In this document: piece after piece, positions 17,734 to 27,901 of the stretch | Layout: each line of letters begins with the position of its first letter | How positions within the stretch are numbered: the stretch's first letter is position 1 | NCBI GenBank assembly: GCA_902584015.1 | Contig: CACHYG010000003.1 | Location: 1 to 63,463, forward strand | Reading direction: 5' to 3' | Origin: an uncultured Pelagibacteraceae bacterium | Lineage (GTDB): Bacteria > Pseudomonadota > Alphaproteobacteria > Pelagibacterales > Pelagibacteraceae | Length of the DNA stretch: 63,463 nucleotides | The notes under the pieces: generated by a model | Told to the model about the DNA's origin: nothing | What the model saw: the letters and a program-made list of their open reading frames with translations, nothing else | Database searches by the model: none | Position numbers and translations under genes: made by a program

Positions 17734-18351
17734 TTATCTTGAATAATATTCAATAACAAGGTTTGGTTCCATTACAACAGGATAAGGAACCTCCTCAAAC
17801 TTTGGAACTCTTACAAATTTTACTTTTTTATTCTTTTCATCTACTTGTAGATATTCTGGAACTTCTCGCTCTTTATTAGCAAGAGCAACATCTATAAAGG
17901 CAAGTTGTTTTGATTTATCTCTTATTTCAATACTATCTTCTTCTCTAACTTGGTAACTTGAAATATTTACTTTTTTTCCATTAACTTTTAAATGTCCATG
18001 ATTTATCAATTGTCTTGCCGAAAAAATTGTTGTTGCTAACTTTGCTCTGTAAACAATTGCATCCAATCGTCTTTCTAATAAACCAATTAAATTTTCTGCA
18101 CTATCCCCTTTTTTCATAATTGCTTTTTTATATACATTTCTAAATTGTCTTTCGTTCATGTTTCCATAATAACACTTAAGTTTTTGTTTCGCTTGTAATT
18201 GAATACCAAAATCAGATGGTTTTGCAGATTTACTTTGTCCATGTTGACCAGGTGGGTAACCTCTTGTGTTGAAAGGACTCTTTGGCCTTCCCCAAAGATT
18301 TACTTTTAATCTTCTGTCAACTTTATGTTTTGAGTTTAATCTTTTTGTCAT
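17734..18351 (-). CDS. rpsD: 30S ribosomal protein S4
   Basis: A 205-residue small-subunit assembly protein. The N-terminal region contains [19 protein letters not shown], and the S4 RNA-binding domain follows with [38 protein letters not shown] split across residues about 87-124. The C-terminus [18 protein letters not shown] is typical. It stands alone, away from the rpsM-rpsK-rpoA cluster, as in alphaproteobacteria. It lies 28 bases after the RNA methyltransferase gene. Confidence 0.98.
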   Translation of the reverse strand: MTKRLNSKHKVDRRLKVNLWGRPKSPFNTRGYPPGQHGQSKSAKPSDFGIQLQAKQKLKCYYGNMNERQFRNVYKKAIMKKGDSAENLIGLLERRLDAIVYRAKLATTIFSARQLINHGHLKVNGKKVNISSYQVREEDSIEIRDKSKQLAFIDVALANKEREVPEYLQVDEKNKKVKFVRVPKFEEVPYPVVMEPNLVIEYYSR

Positions 18352-18379
18352 TTAATAGGTGGGTTTATAAACTTACTCT

Positions 18380-19105
18380 TCATTTTGTCAATCGACCTTT
18401 TTTAGCTAAAGTTGCAAATACACTTGATAAAATACGTGTTTCCTTATCTGAAAGTTCCATTCTGTAAAAGATGTTTCTTAAATTTTCAAGCATTATTGGT
18501 TTTTTTTCTTTATGTTTAAAAAAATTAATTTCATTTAGATTACTTAGGCATAAATTAATCATTGATTGAATTTCCTTTTTAGAAGCTTTCTTTACCTTTT
18601 TAGATTTTTTAAAATGATTAGATTTGGAGTTTAAAAAACTTGATATGAATTGTGCAATAATTATTACACTATGCGATAAATTTAGAGATTTAAATTTAAT
18701 ATTCGTCGGAATTTGCAAAGTGTAATTTGCATAACTAATCTCTTTATTTGAAAGTCCTGATGCTTCTGAGCCAAATAAAAAACCGATTTTTTTTCTAAAA
18801 TCTATTTTCTTTAAATTTTCTAAATTAATATGTTTTACATTTTTATTTCTAAATCTTGCTGATGTTGCAATTAATATATCGATATCTCCAAGAGAACTCT
18901 CTAAATTATTAAATACTTTACTTTTCTTTATAACATCTTTTGCTCCTACCGATGTTGCTAATATTTTATCATTAGGAAAAATTGGTTTTGGTTCTATTAG
19001 ATATAACTTTTGAAAATTAAAATTCTTAATTGCTCTTGCGCAAGCACCAATATTTTCAGAAAGTTGAGGTTTGTGTAAAATAAATGTAACTTTATTATTA
19101 TTCAT
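18380..19105 (-). CDS. SpoU-family RNA 2'-O-methyltransferase, TrmJ-like
   Basis: A 241-residue SPOUT methyltransferase. It has the three SpoU motifs: NIGACARAIKNFNF, IGFLFGSEASGLSN and IPTNIKFKSLNLSHSV, the last two forming the knotted SAM site. The TrmJ subgroup methylates position 32 of tRNAs; this assignment is likely from length and motif form, but other rRNA/tRNA targets cannot be excluded. It follows the DUF1989 gene with no gap and precedes rpsD. Confidence 0.85.
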   Translation of the reverse strand: MNNNKVTFILHKPQLSENIGACARAIKNFNFQKLYLIEPKPIFPNDKILATSVGAKDVIKKSKVFNNLESSLGDIDILIATSARFRNKNVKHINLENLKKIDFRKKIGFLFGSEASGLSNKEISYANYTLQIPTNIKFKSLNLSHSVIIIAQFISSFLNSKSNHFKKSKKVKKASKKEIQSMINLCLSNLNEINFFKHKEKKPIMLENLRNIFYRMELSDKETRILSSVFATLAKKGRLTK

Positions 19106-19966
19106 TTATTTGATGCCATGATTTCTATTATAATTAGACGAGGTCGAAGGATTAATTCCCTTTAGGAATTTTTTATCGACATCCCAAATTGAAACCTTTA
19201 ATGGGTAACATTTTGCAACATCAGATGAATGTTCTGATCCACAATCTCCTCCTGGACAAGCAGATAAAGCTCCTAGTAAATCTGTTTCTGCAAAAAATTC
19301 TAAATAATCACCAGGTCTTACAGGACTAGACTTCATAAAGTATTGTTTCGTTTCGTTAGTAAAACCAGTGAGCATAAATACATTTAATACATCGTGTACG
19401 ATTTTTTCTGCATCATCTAATTTTATGTTTTTTTCTTTAACCAAAGCTCTGGTTAAATTTGAATGACAACAGTAATGATAATCATTATTTGATGTTAGCT
19501 TATATGTGTAGGGATCACATCTTGTACCTATGACATCGTGAACTGAACCCCCATCTTTATCATAACCGTACCAATCTAATGTATCCCAAGTAATTGTAGC
19601 TAATGATCTTAGATATGGAAAGCTACTAAGCATTTTATCTCCAACTGAAATATGTGTTCCGTAAAGAGCTCTAGTTTTACCAGAATAAAACTTTTCTTCT
19701 AAATTATCAGCTTGAAATAGATTTAAGTCTCCAACTTGCGGTCCCTCAATACTTTCTATTCTAAAAAAATTACCTGATTTAACTTTAAAAGTTTTTGCAT
19801 CTCTTGGTGGGATAATGATCTCATCGATTTGTTTGATATGTTTTCTTGCTTCATGCAAAATTTGAAGATTATCATTTATGTTATCATTTGGATAACAAAC
19901 AACAGGTTCGGCTCCTACCCTGCTATTAATATCAGTAGGTTTCTCTGAAAACTTCTTAATTTTCAT
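19106..19966 (-). CDS. DUF1989 (urea carboxylase-associated type) protein
   Basis: A 286-residue protein of the DUF1989 family, named for proteins found next to urea carboxylase. Family traits are IIPPRDAKTFKVKSGNFFRI, EGPQVGDLNLF, the YHYCCHSNL His/Cys cluster and SACPGGDCGSEHSS. The Cys and His residues suggest a metal site. No urea carboxylase or allophanate hydrolase gene is nearby; it is sandwiched, with zero spacing, between cimA and the SpoU methyltransferase. Its role here is unknown. Confidence 0.8.
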   Translation of the reverse strand: MKIKKFSEKPTDINSRVGAEPVVCYPNDNINDNLQILHEARKHIKQIDEIIIPPRDAKTFKVKSGNFFRIESIEGPQVGDLNLFQADNLEEKFYSGKTRALYGTHISVGDKMLSSFPYLRSLATITWDTLDWYGYDKDGGSVHDVIGTRCDPYTYKLTSNNDYHYCCHSNLTRALVKEKNIKLDDAEKIVHDVLNVFMLTGFTNETKQYFMKSSPVRPGDYLEFFAETDLLGALSACPGGDCGSEHSSDVAKCYPLKVSIWDVDKKFLKGINPSTSSNYNRNHGIK

Positions 19967-21568
19967 TTATTTACTTGCGGGAGCTTTATCCTTAAATAAT
20001 TTGAAATCTAAACTATCAATAAGAGCTTTAAATGATGCATCTATTATGTTTGGCGAAACTCCAATAGTAAACCAATTTTTCCCTTTGGAGTCAGTGCTTT
20101 CGATCGAAACCCTAGTAGTTGCCTCAGTTCCTGTATTTAAAATTCTTACCTTGTAATCAACCAATTTTAAATCTTTTAAATATTCTGAATATTTTTCTAA
20201 CCTGGTAACATTTTTTCGTATTGCGTTATCAAGAGCATGAACAGGTCCATTACCTTCACCTTCACAGACAATTTGCTCTCCGTCCACCTCTAATTTTGCT
20301 TTTGCTTTAGAAATGATTTTATCTTGATCATTTTTTGAAACCGAAACGTCATATTCTTTTATTGATATATACCTTGGAATTTCTCCTATTACTCTTCTAG
20401 CTAATAGTTCGAATGAAGCATCAGCTCCATCATAACTGTAACCAATAAATTCTCTATCTTTTACTTCTTCCAATAGTTTTTTGACTTTTGGATCATTTTC
20501 TTTAATTTCTATTCCAATTGTTTTCAGCCTAGATAAAATATTAGATTTACCTGATTGATCTGAAACAACTATGTTTCTTGCATTGCCAACATCTGAAGGA
20601 TCAATATGTTCATAGGTTTTTGGATCTTTTTGTACCGCTGAAACATGTAGGCCGCCTTTATGCGAAAATGCTGCAGCTCCAACATATGGTAAATGTTTGT
20701 TTGGCTTTCTATTTAAAATCTCATCAAGTAATCTTGAACATTGAGTAATGTGCTTTATATTTTTTTCTTTAATATTTATTTCAAACTTTTCTGATAATTC
20801 TTTTTTAAGATGAAATGTGGGAATAATTGACATTAAATTAGCATTTCCACATCTTTCACCTAATCCATTAATAGTACCTTGTATTTGCCGAGCTCCAGAT
20901 AAAACTGCAGCAATTGAATTTGCAACAGCATTGCCAGTATCATTGTGTGCGTGAATACCCAAGTTTTTTCCTGGTACATGTTTAGATACCTCTTTTACTA
21001 TTTCAGTTACTTCATGAGGTAAAGTCCCACCATTAGTATCACATAAAACTATCCATTTAGCTCCATTATCATAAGCTGCTTTAATACACTCTAAGGCATA
21101 TTTAGGATTTGATTTATAACCATCAAAAAAATGTTCTGCATCAAACATGAACTCCTTATTATTTTTAACAAAGTGTTTAGTAGTTTCACTTATATTTTCT
21201 AAATTTTCTTCCTTTGAAATACCAAGTGCTACATCAACATGAAAATCCCATGCTTTTCCTACAAGACAAACTGATGTTGTATTTGAATTTAAAATTGCCG
21301 ATAATCCAGGATCATTTTCAGCGCTTCGCCCTGCTTTTTTTGTCATTCCAAAAGCAGTAAAAGAAGAATTTTTTAAGTTTAAACCTTTTTGAAAAAATTC
21401 TGTATCAGATGGATTAGCACCCGGCCAACCTCCTTCTATATAATCTACACCTAGATCATCTAAAGCATGTGCAATTTTGGTTTTTTCATCAAGAGAAAAA
21501 TGTACACCTTGGGTTTGAGCCCCATCTCTTAATGTTGTATCAAATATGTATAATCTTTCTTTACTCAT
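19967..21568 (-). CDS. cimA: (R)-citramalate synthase
   Basis: A 533-residue enzyme condensing pyruvate and acetyl-CoA to citramalate, the first step of the threonine-independent isoleucine route. DTTLRDGAQTQGVHFS and the metal-binding GIHAHNDTGNAVANS are visible. The C-terminal regulatory LeuA dimer domain (about 395-525) is present, so isoleucine feedback is likely. The AQTQGV form separates it from LeuA (GEQSPG). It overlaps cysS by 4 bases (ATGA). Confidence 0.93.
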   Translation of the reverse strand: MSKERLYIFDTTLRDGAQTQGVHFSLDEKTKIAHALDDLGVDYIEGGWPGANPSDTEFFQKGLNLKNSSFTAFGMTKKAGRSAENDPGLSAILNSNTTSVCLVGKAWDFHVDVALGISKEENLENISETTKHFVKNNKEFMFDAEHFFDGYKSNPKYALECIKAAYDNGAKWIVLCDTNGGTLPHEVTEIVKEVSKHVPGKNLGIHAHNDTGNAVANSIAAVLSGARQIQGTINGLGERCGNANLMSIIPTFHLKKELSEKFEINIKEKNIKHITQCSRLLDEILNRKPNKHLPYVGAAAFSHKGGLHVSAVQKDPKTYEHIDPSDVGNARNIVVSDQSGKSNILSRLKTIGIEIKENDPKVKKLLEEVKDREFIGYSYDGADASFELLARRVIGEIPRYISIKEYDVSVSKNDQDKIISKAKAKLEVDGEQIVCEGEGNGPVHALDNAIRKNVTRLEKYSEYLKDLKLVDYKVRILNTGTEATTRVSIESTDSKGKNWFTIGVSPNIIDASFKALIDSLDFKLFKDKAPASK

Positions 21569-22926
21569 TTAATTTTCCAGGTTGTTTTACCATCTTTATC
21601 TTCAATTAAAATACCTTTGTCTAATAACTCATTTCTAATTTTATCAGCTAATTTATAATCTTTTTGATCTCTTGATTTATTTCTTTCTTCAATTTTCTTC
21701 AAAATATCTTTTTCGGAAAGTTTCAAATTTTGTTTTTTGAAACTTTCCCACTCTTCTTTTGATTGATCTAAAAGACCAATAAATTTACATGCAGTTGTAA
21801 ATATTTCTTTCTCTTCTTGCTTGCCTTCTCTAGCTTTATCATAAAGTTTATGAAGAACAGCAATAAAACCTGGTGTATTTAAGTCATCATATAAAGGATT
21901 TAAATCATCATCTTGAATTAAGATTTTTTTATTTACTGGCACATAGCAATTGTACCATTTGTCTAAAGTTCTCTGACATTCATCCATTAGTTTTTCATTC
22001 CAGTCTAATGGTTGACTATAATGAGTACTCATTAAAGCTAATCTTAAAACCTGACCATTATATTTTTTTTTAAAATCACTTATTTTTAAAATATTACCTT
22101 GTGACTTAGACATTTTCTCTTTTGACATAGTTATAAAATTATTGTGAACCCAATAGTTTGCAAATCTTTCTGTTTTATTTGCACACACTGACTGAGCAAT
22201 TTCGTTTTCGTGATGAGGAAATATTAGGTCCCTTCCACCTCCATGTATATCAAAAGTATTACCTAAATATTTTTTTGACATAACAGAGCATTCTAAATGC
22301 CAACCAGGTCTACCTTTGCCCCAAGGTGACTCCCATGATGGCTCATCATCCTCTGATGGTTTCCATAAAACAAAATCCTCTTGATTTTCTTTTTTATCAG
22401 ATAATTCTACTCTTGATCCTGCAATTAAATCATCAATATTTTTATTTGAAAGTTTTCCATAATCTCTAAAATTTTTAACTTTAAAATAAACGTGTTTTTT
22501 ATTTTCATATGCAAATTTATTTTTCAATAATTCTTGTATCATGTTCACCATTAACTCAATATTTTCAGTTGCTTTAGGTTCATAAGTAGGAATTTCACAA
22601 TTTAAATACTTACAATCATCATGGAATTTTTCAGTAATATTTGATGTTAACTCAGATATTGAAATATTTTTTTCTTTTGATGATTGAATAATTTTGTCAT
22701 CGATATCTGTTATATTTCTTACATATATTACAGATTTATTTCCATATTTACATTTTAGAACTTTAAATAATAAATCAAAGACGACTAAAGGTCTGGCATT
22801 TCCAATGTGTGGATCATCATAAACGGTTGGTCCGCAAACATACATACCGACTTTTGTTTGATCCATTGGGATAAATTTCTCTTTTTTGTTTCCTAAACTA
22901 TTAGATAAAAAAATATCCTTATTCAT
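21565..22926 (-). CDS. cysS: Cysteinyl-tRNA synthetase
   Basis: A 453-residue class I aminoacyl-tRNA synthetase. Zinc and ATP motifs are clear: [18 protein letters not shown] (HIGH-type motif as HIGN), [20 protein letters not shown] and KMSKSQGN. The anticodon-binding region ends with [18 protein letters not shown] and a [13 protein letters not shown] tail. It starts directly after the nadE stop (TAAATG), in the long minus-strand housekeeping run. Confidence 0.97.
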   Translation of the reverse strand: MNKDIFLSNSLGNKKEKFIPMDQTKVGMYVCGPTVYDDPHIGNARPLVVFDLLFKVLKCKYGNKSVIYVRNITDIDDKIIQSSKEKNISISELTSNITEKFHDDCKYLNCEIPTYEPKATENIELMVNMIQELLKNKFAYENKKHVYFKVKNFRDYGKLSNKNIDDLIAGSRVELSDKKENQEDFVLWKPSEDDEPSWESPWGKGRPGWHLECSVMSKKYLGNTFDIHGGGRDLIFPHHENEIAQSVCANKTERFANYWVHNNFITMSKEKMSKSQGNILKISDFKKKYNGQVLRLALMSTHYSQPLDWNEKLMDECQRTLDKWYNCYVPVNKKILIQDDDLNPLYDDLNTPGFIAVLHKLYDKAREGKQEEKEIFTTACKFIGLLDQSKEEWESFKKQNLKLSEKDILKKIEERNKSRDQKDYKLADKIRNELLDKGILIEDKDGKTTWKIK

Positions 22927-24585
22927 TTAGTTCCAATTTCTAAATCCACTTGTAAGTGGAAATCTTCTGTCTCTACCAAAAGCTTTAGATGTTACTTTTG
23001 GCCCAGGTGCAGATTGAAATCTTTTATATTCAGATCTAGCCAGTAAGTGTGCTGTCTTCTCTACAATTTCTCTTTCAAAACCTTTTGATATAATCTTTTC
23101 AACTGAAATCTCTTTTTCCACAAGGCCTTTTAAAATTTCATCCAAAATTTCATATTCTGGTAAACTATCTGTATCTTTTTGGTTCTCTCTTAGTTCAGCA
23201 GTTGGTGCTTTGGTAATAATATTTTCTGGAATAACTCTTCCTTTGGGCCCTTTAAATAATTCAGAAAAATTTTCATTTCTCCACCTGCATAATTTAAAAA
23301 CGTCTGTTTTCCATACATCCTTGATTGGTGCAAAACCACCACACATATCACCATATAAAGTTGAATATCCAACGGCATACTCTGATTTATTACCAGTTGC
23401 TAATACCATATAACCATAACGGTTTGATAACGCCATAAGTAACAAACCTCTTAGTCTTGACTGAATATTTTCCTCTGTAATACCTGGTGAAAAACTTTTT
23501 CCGTTAAATTTCCCTAGTGTTTTATCAACAATTTTCATAGCTTCATTAATTTCTAAATTTGAAAAATTAATTTTTAAAAGATTTGCGGTATCTTTAGCGT
23601 CATTTAAACTGTCTTGCCCTGTAAAGTTACTTGGAAGCATAATTGATTGAACCATGCTTGGTCCAAATGCATCTGTTGCAATTGCTGCAACAAGAGCGGA
23701 ATCAATTCCACCTGATAAACCTAGGACGACTCCAGGAAATTTATTATTATTGACATAATCCCTTAGTCCAAGAACCAATGCTTTATATAGTCTTTCAATT
23801 TCTGATGAACTTTTAGTTATACTTCCATTTCCTATCCATTTCCCATTTTTTTTCTCAAAATCTAAAATTGAAATCTCCTCTTTAAATTCTGCGGAACAAA
23901 AAAATTTATTTCCGTCGTGATTTAAAGCAAAGGATGTTCCGTCAAATATCAGTTCATCTTGCCCCCCTGTCCTGTTTAAATATATAAGTGGAAGTTTGGT
24001 CTCTTTAACTCTTGATAAAGTTATTTGATTTCTTTCAGAAATTTTTGAAATTGTAAAAGGTGATGCATTGATTGCAATAATTATCTCTGCTCCAGATTTA
24101 GATAAATTATCTAAAACTGTTTTTTCCCAAATATCTTCGCAAATGGGCAATCCAAAATTAATATCTTTTATTTTTATACAATCTTCTAATTCACCCTCAG
24201 TAAATATTCTTTGTTCATCAAAAACTCCAGTATTAGGAAGCTCATATTTATCTTTAATGGCCCCTATTTTACCATTTTCGACTACATACACTGAATTTTT
24301 AATCAATGTATTATCTCTTCTAGGTGCGCCAAATATTATTGCTGATTTTCCATCTTTCGTATTTTCGACAAGCCTTTTTATCTCAACTTCTACTAAATTT
24401 AAAAAATCCTCTCTCAAAACTAAATCATCTATTGGATATCCAGAAATATAAAGCTCTGGGGCTACCAATAAATCAACATCATTCTTCAATTCAGATCTGA
24501 TTTTTAATAATTTATCAACATTTCCCGAAACGTCTCCAACCAATGGATTTAATTGAGCCAGTGCAATTTTAAGTTTTTTATTCAT
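22927..24585 (-). CDS. nadE: Glutamine-dependent NAD+ synthetase
   Basis: A 552-residue two-domain enzyme. Residues 1 to about 255 form a nitrilase-type glutaminase (LLVAPELYISGYP with the Glu, LPICEDIW with the Cys nucleophile). Residues about 270-552 form the ATP-pyrophosphatase synthetase with VVLGLSGGIDSALVAAI and ATGNKSEYAVGYSTLYGD. It amidates nicotinic acid adenine dinucleotide to NAD+. An 80-base gap separates it from the upstream DAHP synthase gene, and its stop touches the cysS start. Confidence 0.96.
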   Translation of the reverse strand: MNKKLKIALAQLNPLVGDVSGNVDKLLKIRSELKNDVDLLVAPELYISGYPIDDLVLREDFLNLVEVEIKRLVENTKDGKSAIIFGAPRRDNTLIKNSVYVVENGKIGAIKDKYELPNTGVFDEQRIFTEGELEDCIKIKDINFGLPICEDIWEKTVLDNLSKSGAEIIIAINASPFTISKISERNQITLSRVKETKLPLIYLNRTGGQDELIFDGTSFALNHDGNKFFCSAEFKEEISILDFEKKNGKWIGNGSITKSSSEIERLYKALVLGLRDYVNNNKFPGVVLGLSGGIDSALVAAIATDAFGPSMVQSIMLPSNFTGQDSLNDAKDTANLLKINFSNLEINEAMKIVDKTLGKFNGKSFSPGITEENIQSRLRGLLLMALSNRYGYMVLATGNKSEYAVGYSTLYGDMCGGFAPIKDVWKTDVFKLCRWRNENFSELFKGPKGRVIPENIITKAPTAELRENQKDTDSLPEYEILDEILKGLVEKEISVEKIISKGFEREIVEKTAHLLARSEYKRFQSAPGPKVTSKAFGRDRRFPLTSGFRNWN

Positions 24586-24635
24586 ATTTAAGATATAGTC
24601 ACTTTAATTTTATATTGTATAAATAAATAGTTATA

Positions 24636-24670
24636 CTTAATAAGCTCATCTGTTTAAATAAGCTATTAAG
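24636..24670 (-). terminator. Weak hairpin after the DAHP synthase gene
   Basis: CTTAATA-AGCT on the left pairs with AGCT-ATTAAG on the right (10 pairs, one bulged A, loop about 14 bases). It includes the stop of the DAHP synthase gene. No long U tract follows, so it may be only a 3'-end stabiliser or chance pairing in AT-rich DNA. Confidence 0.25.
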
Positions 24671-26045
24671 AAGCTGCTTTAATAATGTTTTTAGCGTAAT
24701 TAGAGTTTTTCTTAATTTCATCAGAAATTAAAAATGCTAGTTCAATAGATTGATCTGCATTAAGTCTTGGATCACAATGTGTATGATATCTGCTTGAAAG
24801 ATCTTGGTCAGAGATATTTTTTGCACCACCAGTACATTCTGTCACGTTCTGACCAGTCATTTCTATATGAAGACCTCCTGCATATGATCCCTCACTTTGA
24901 TGTACTTGGAATACATTTTTAACTTCATTTAAAACATTATTGAACGGTCTTGTTTTAAAACCAGTTGAAGATACTAATGTATTTCCATGCATTGGGTCAC
25001 AAGACCAAATTACATTTAGACCTTCTTTTTTAATTCCTCTTATAAGTTTAGGTAAAAACTTCTCTACTTTATCATGTCCAAATCTAGAAATAAGTGTAAT
25101 TTTCCCTTTTTCATTTTTTGGATTTATTAATTCACATATTTTAGCAATCTCTTCTGGTTTCGATGTTGGTCCACATTTAATTCCTATAGGATTTTCAATA
25201 CCTCTACAAAATTCAACATGTCCACCATCCAATTGTCTTGTTCTATCACCTATCCAAACAAAATGAGCAGAAGTATCATGATATTGTCCTGATGTTGAGT
25301 CTACCCTTGTCATTGCTTCTTCAAAAGGAAGTAGTAAAGCTTCATGCGATGTCCAAAAATTTACAGTTTTTAGTCTTCTGTTAAATTCTGAATTAATTCC
25401 ACATGCATCCATAAATGCTAAAGCGTCAGCAATTTTATCTTCTAGTTCTTTAAATTTTTTAGCTTGCGGACTTTTTTTAATATAACCAAGATTCCATAAA
25501 TGAACTTTTTTTAAATCAGCAAATCCACCATGACAGAAAGCTCTAATTAGGTTTAATGTAGATGCAGACTGTGAATAAGCTTTAAATAATCTTCTAGGAT
25601 CAGGTCGCCTTGCTTTCTCAGTAAATTCAATTGAATTAATATTGTCTCCTAAATAACTTGGAAGTTCTTTATCGCCTATTTTCTCAGTGGGCGCACTTCT
25701 AGGTTTAGAAAATTGACCAGCAATTCTTCCTAATTTTACAACTGGTAAGGATGCTGAGTAAGTTAAAACTAAAGACATTTGTAAAAAAACTTTGAAGTAG
25801 TCTCTAATTTTGTCTGGATGAAATTCTGCAAAACTTTCTGCACAATCTCCGCCTTGAAGTAAAAAAGCCTTACCATCAACAACTTCGGCAAGCTGTCTCT
25901 TCAAGTGTGTAGTTTCACCTGCAAATACTAAAGGTGGAAAAGTTTTAAGTTTACTTAAAACTACATTTAATTCCTTCTCATCCTCATATTTTGGGATGTG
26001 TTTAACAGGATGTTTTCTCCAACTATTAGTATTCCATTTTTTCAT
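24666..26045 (-). CDS. Class II 3-deoxy-D-arabino-heptulosonate-7-phosphate (DAHP) synthase
   Basis: A 459-residue plant-type (class II) DAHP synthase, the first step of the shikimate pathway from PEP and erythrose-4-phosphate. Class II features include the N-terminal WRKHPVKHIPKY, FLLQGGDCAESF (metal Cys region), RIAGQFSKPRSAP and CDPMHGNTL. I start at the ATG ending at 26045; a TTG two codons earlier is open but unneeded, and an AGG-type ribosome site precedes the ATG. It follows glmS by about 35 bases. Confidence 0.94.
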   Translation of the reverse strand: MKKWNTNSWRKHPVKHIPKYEDEKELNVVLSKLKTFPPLVFAGETTHLKRQLAEVVDGKAFLLQGGDCAESFAEFHPDKIRDYFKVFLQMSLVLTYSASLPVVKLGRIAGQFSKPRSAPTEKIGDKELPSYLGDNINSIEFTEKARRPDPRRLFKAYSQSASTLNLIRAFCHGGFADLKKVHLWNLGYIKKSPQAKKFKELEDKIADALAFMDACGINSEFNRRLKTVNFWTSHEALLLPFEEAMTRVDSTSGQYHDTSAHFVWIGDRTRQLDGGHVEFCRGIENPIGIKCGPTSKPEEIAKICELINPKNEKGKITLISRFGHDKVEKFLPKLIRGIKKEGLNVIWSCDPMHGNTLVSSTGFKTRPFNNVLNEVKNVFQVHQSEGSYAGGLHIEMTGQNVTECTGGAKNISDQDLSSRYHTHCDPRLNADQSIELAFLISDEIKKNSNYAKNIIKAAS

Positions 26046-26080
26046 ATTCAACCTAAGAGTGTTGTAGCAGAGTTTATTAA

Positions 26081-27901
26081 TTATTCAACTGTAACTGATT
26101 TAGCCAGATTTCTAGGTTTATCAATATCATAGCCTTTTTTTAAAGCTGTATAATATGCTAACTTTTGCAAAGGTATAGTTACTAAAAAAGGATACAAATC
26201 ATTTTCTATATTTTCAATTTCAATTTTTTGCCAAATATTTTCAGATACTACTTGGTCATCTTCTTTGTTAGTTATGAGTAAAACTTTCGCACCTCTTGCT
26301 ATCACTTCTTGCATATTTGAAATAGTTTTTTTGTAATGCTCGTCTTTTGGAGCAATCACTACAACTGGCATTCCATCTTCAATTAATGCTAATGGACCAT
26401 GTTTCATTTCACCTGCTGGATATCCCTCGGCATGTATATATGCTAATTCTTTCAATTTTAAAGCTCCTTCAAGTGCAATAGGATATGAGTAACCTCTACC
26501 TAAAAACATTGATCCTTTTGCGTTAGCAAAAGTATTACAAATTAATTGAATTTTATTTTCTGCAGAGATTGTTTTGTTAACTAAATCAGAAAGTAATTTA
26601 AGATTTTTAATTTTTTCAATATATTTTTGCTTATTAATATCATCTTTGAAAAATGAAATTTTTACACATAATAAATAAATTACTAACATTTGTCCTAAAA
26701 ATGCCTTTGTGGATGCAACTCCAATTTCGGGACCACAATGAATTGGCAAGACGAATTTAGAGTCCCTTGCTATAGAGCTTTCTACTACATTTACAATACT
26801 ACATGTTTTCATGTCATTTTTATTACATAAATCTAAAGCAGCATAAGTATCTGCTGTTTCACCTGATTGGGAAATAAAAATATATAAGCAATCTTTGTTG
26901 AACTTATTTTTTCTATACCTAAATTCAGATGCTATATCTACTTGCACATCTAAATTAGTTAATTGTTCAAACCAATATTTACCTACTAAGCACGAATGAA
27001 ATGCTGTGCCACATCCAATAAGCTTTATTGATTTAATTTCCTCTTTTTTCCATGGAAAATTAAGAAGATTTATCTCGTTATTAATTTTGTCAATATATTC
27101 ATTTAGACAATTTTTAATTGTAATTGGTTGCTCATCTATTTCTTTTGCCATGAAATGTTTGTACTCACCTTTTTCATAATTTTGATCACTAGTTGATAAA
27201 TGTAATATTTTTTTATTTACTTTTTTCCCTTTGGAATCAAAGAAGTTGATTTCTTTTTTTCTTATTACACAAAATTCGCCATCATTTAGATAAGTAATTT
27301 TATTTGTCATTGATTTTAAAGCATATGAATCAGATCCTAAATAATTTTCATTTGGACCATATCCTACAGCTAATGGTGATCCTCTCCTTGCGCCAATAAT
27401 CAAATCAGGCATTTCCTTAAAAATTATACCCAAAGCAAAACTTCCATCTAAATCATTTAAAGTTTTAATAATTGCCTCGTTTAATTCATTTTTTTTCAAA
27501 TATTCAGTTAAGAGATGAACAATAACCTCTGTGTCAGTTTGTGATTTAAATTTATGTCCTTTGTTAATTAATTGTTTTTTTAAAACAGTTGAATTTTCAA
27601 TTATTCCATTGTGAACAACAGAAATACTTTCAGTTGAATGAGGATGCGCATTAATTGTACTTGGCATACCATGCGTTGCCCATCTTACATGACCAATTCC
27701 AACATTTCCTAAAAGGTTAATTTGTGAAATATTTTTTTCCAATACATCAACTCTACCCTGACATTTAACTTCATTTATTAAACCTTCGTTTATTGTTGCT
27801 ATACCTGCAGAGTCATACCCCCTGTATTCAAGTTTTTTTAAGGAATTTAATATCGATGAAGATACAGGTTTATTGCTAGTAATTCCAATAATTCCACACA
27901 T
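26081..27901 (-). CDS. glmS: Glutamine-fructose-6-phosphate aminotransferase
   Basis: A 606-residue enzyme making glucosamine-6-phosphate. The N-terminal glutaminase domain starts MCGIIGI with Cys2 as nucleophile, then EYRGYDSAGIA and GHVRWATHG. Two SIS sugar-isomerase domains follow (IGCGTAFHSCLVGKYW, SQSGETADT, FLGRGYSYPIALEGALKLKE split over about 475-495). The C-terminus DKPRNLAKSVTVE is canonical. It shares one base with the upstream glmU-like gene (TAATG), giving an amino-sugar pair. No glmS ribozyme is possible in the absent leader. Confidence 0.97.
   Translation of the reverse strand: MCGIIGITSNKPVSSSILNSLKKLEYRGYDSAGIATINEGLINEVKCQGRVDVLEKNISQINLLGNVGIGHVRWATHGMPSTINAHPHSTESISVVHNGIIENSTVLKKQLINKGHKFKSQTDTEVIVHLLTEYLKKNELNEAIIKTLNDLDGSFALGIIFKEMPDLIIGARRGSPLAVGYGPNENYLGSDSYALKSMTNKITYLNDGEFCVIRKKEINFFDSKGKKVNKKILHLSTSDQNYEKGEYKHFMAKEIDEQPITIKNCLNEYIDKINNEINLLNFPWKKEEIKSIKLIGCGTAFHSCLVGKYWFEQLTNLDVQVDIASEFRYRKNKFNKDCLYIFISQSGETADTYAALDLCNKNDMKTCSIVNVVESSIARDSKFVLPIHCGPEIGVASTKAFLGQMLVIYLLCVKISFFKDDINKQKYIEKIKNLKLLSDLVNKTISAENKIQLICNTFANAKGSMFLGRGYSYPIALEGALKLKELAYIHAEGYPAGEMKHGPLALIEDGMPVVVIAPKDEHYKKTISNMQEVIARGAKVLLITNKEDDQVVSENIWQKIEIENIENDLYPFLVTIPLQKLAYYTALKKGYDIDKPRNLAKSVTVE

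Noticed and set aside
19106..19966. A urea-use cluster
   Set aside because: Only the DUF1989 protein is present; no urea carboxylase, allophanate hydrolase or urea transporter is nearby.
24068..25266. Plus-strand open frames opposite nadE and the DAHP synthase
   Set aside because: Both lie fully within well-identified enzymes on the other strand.
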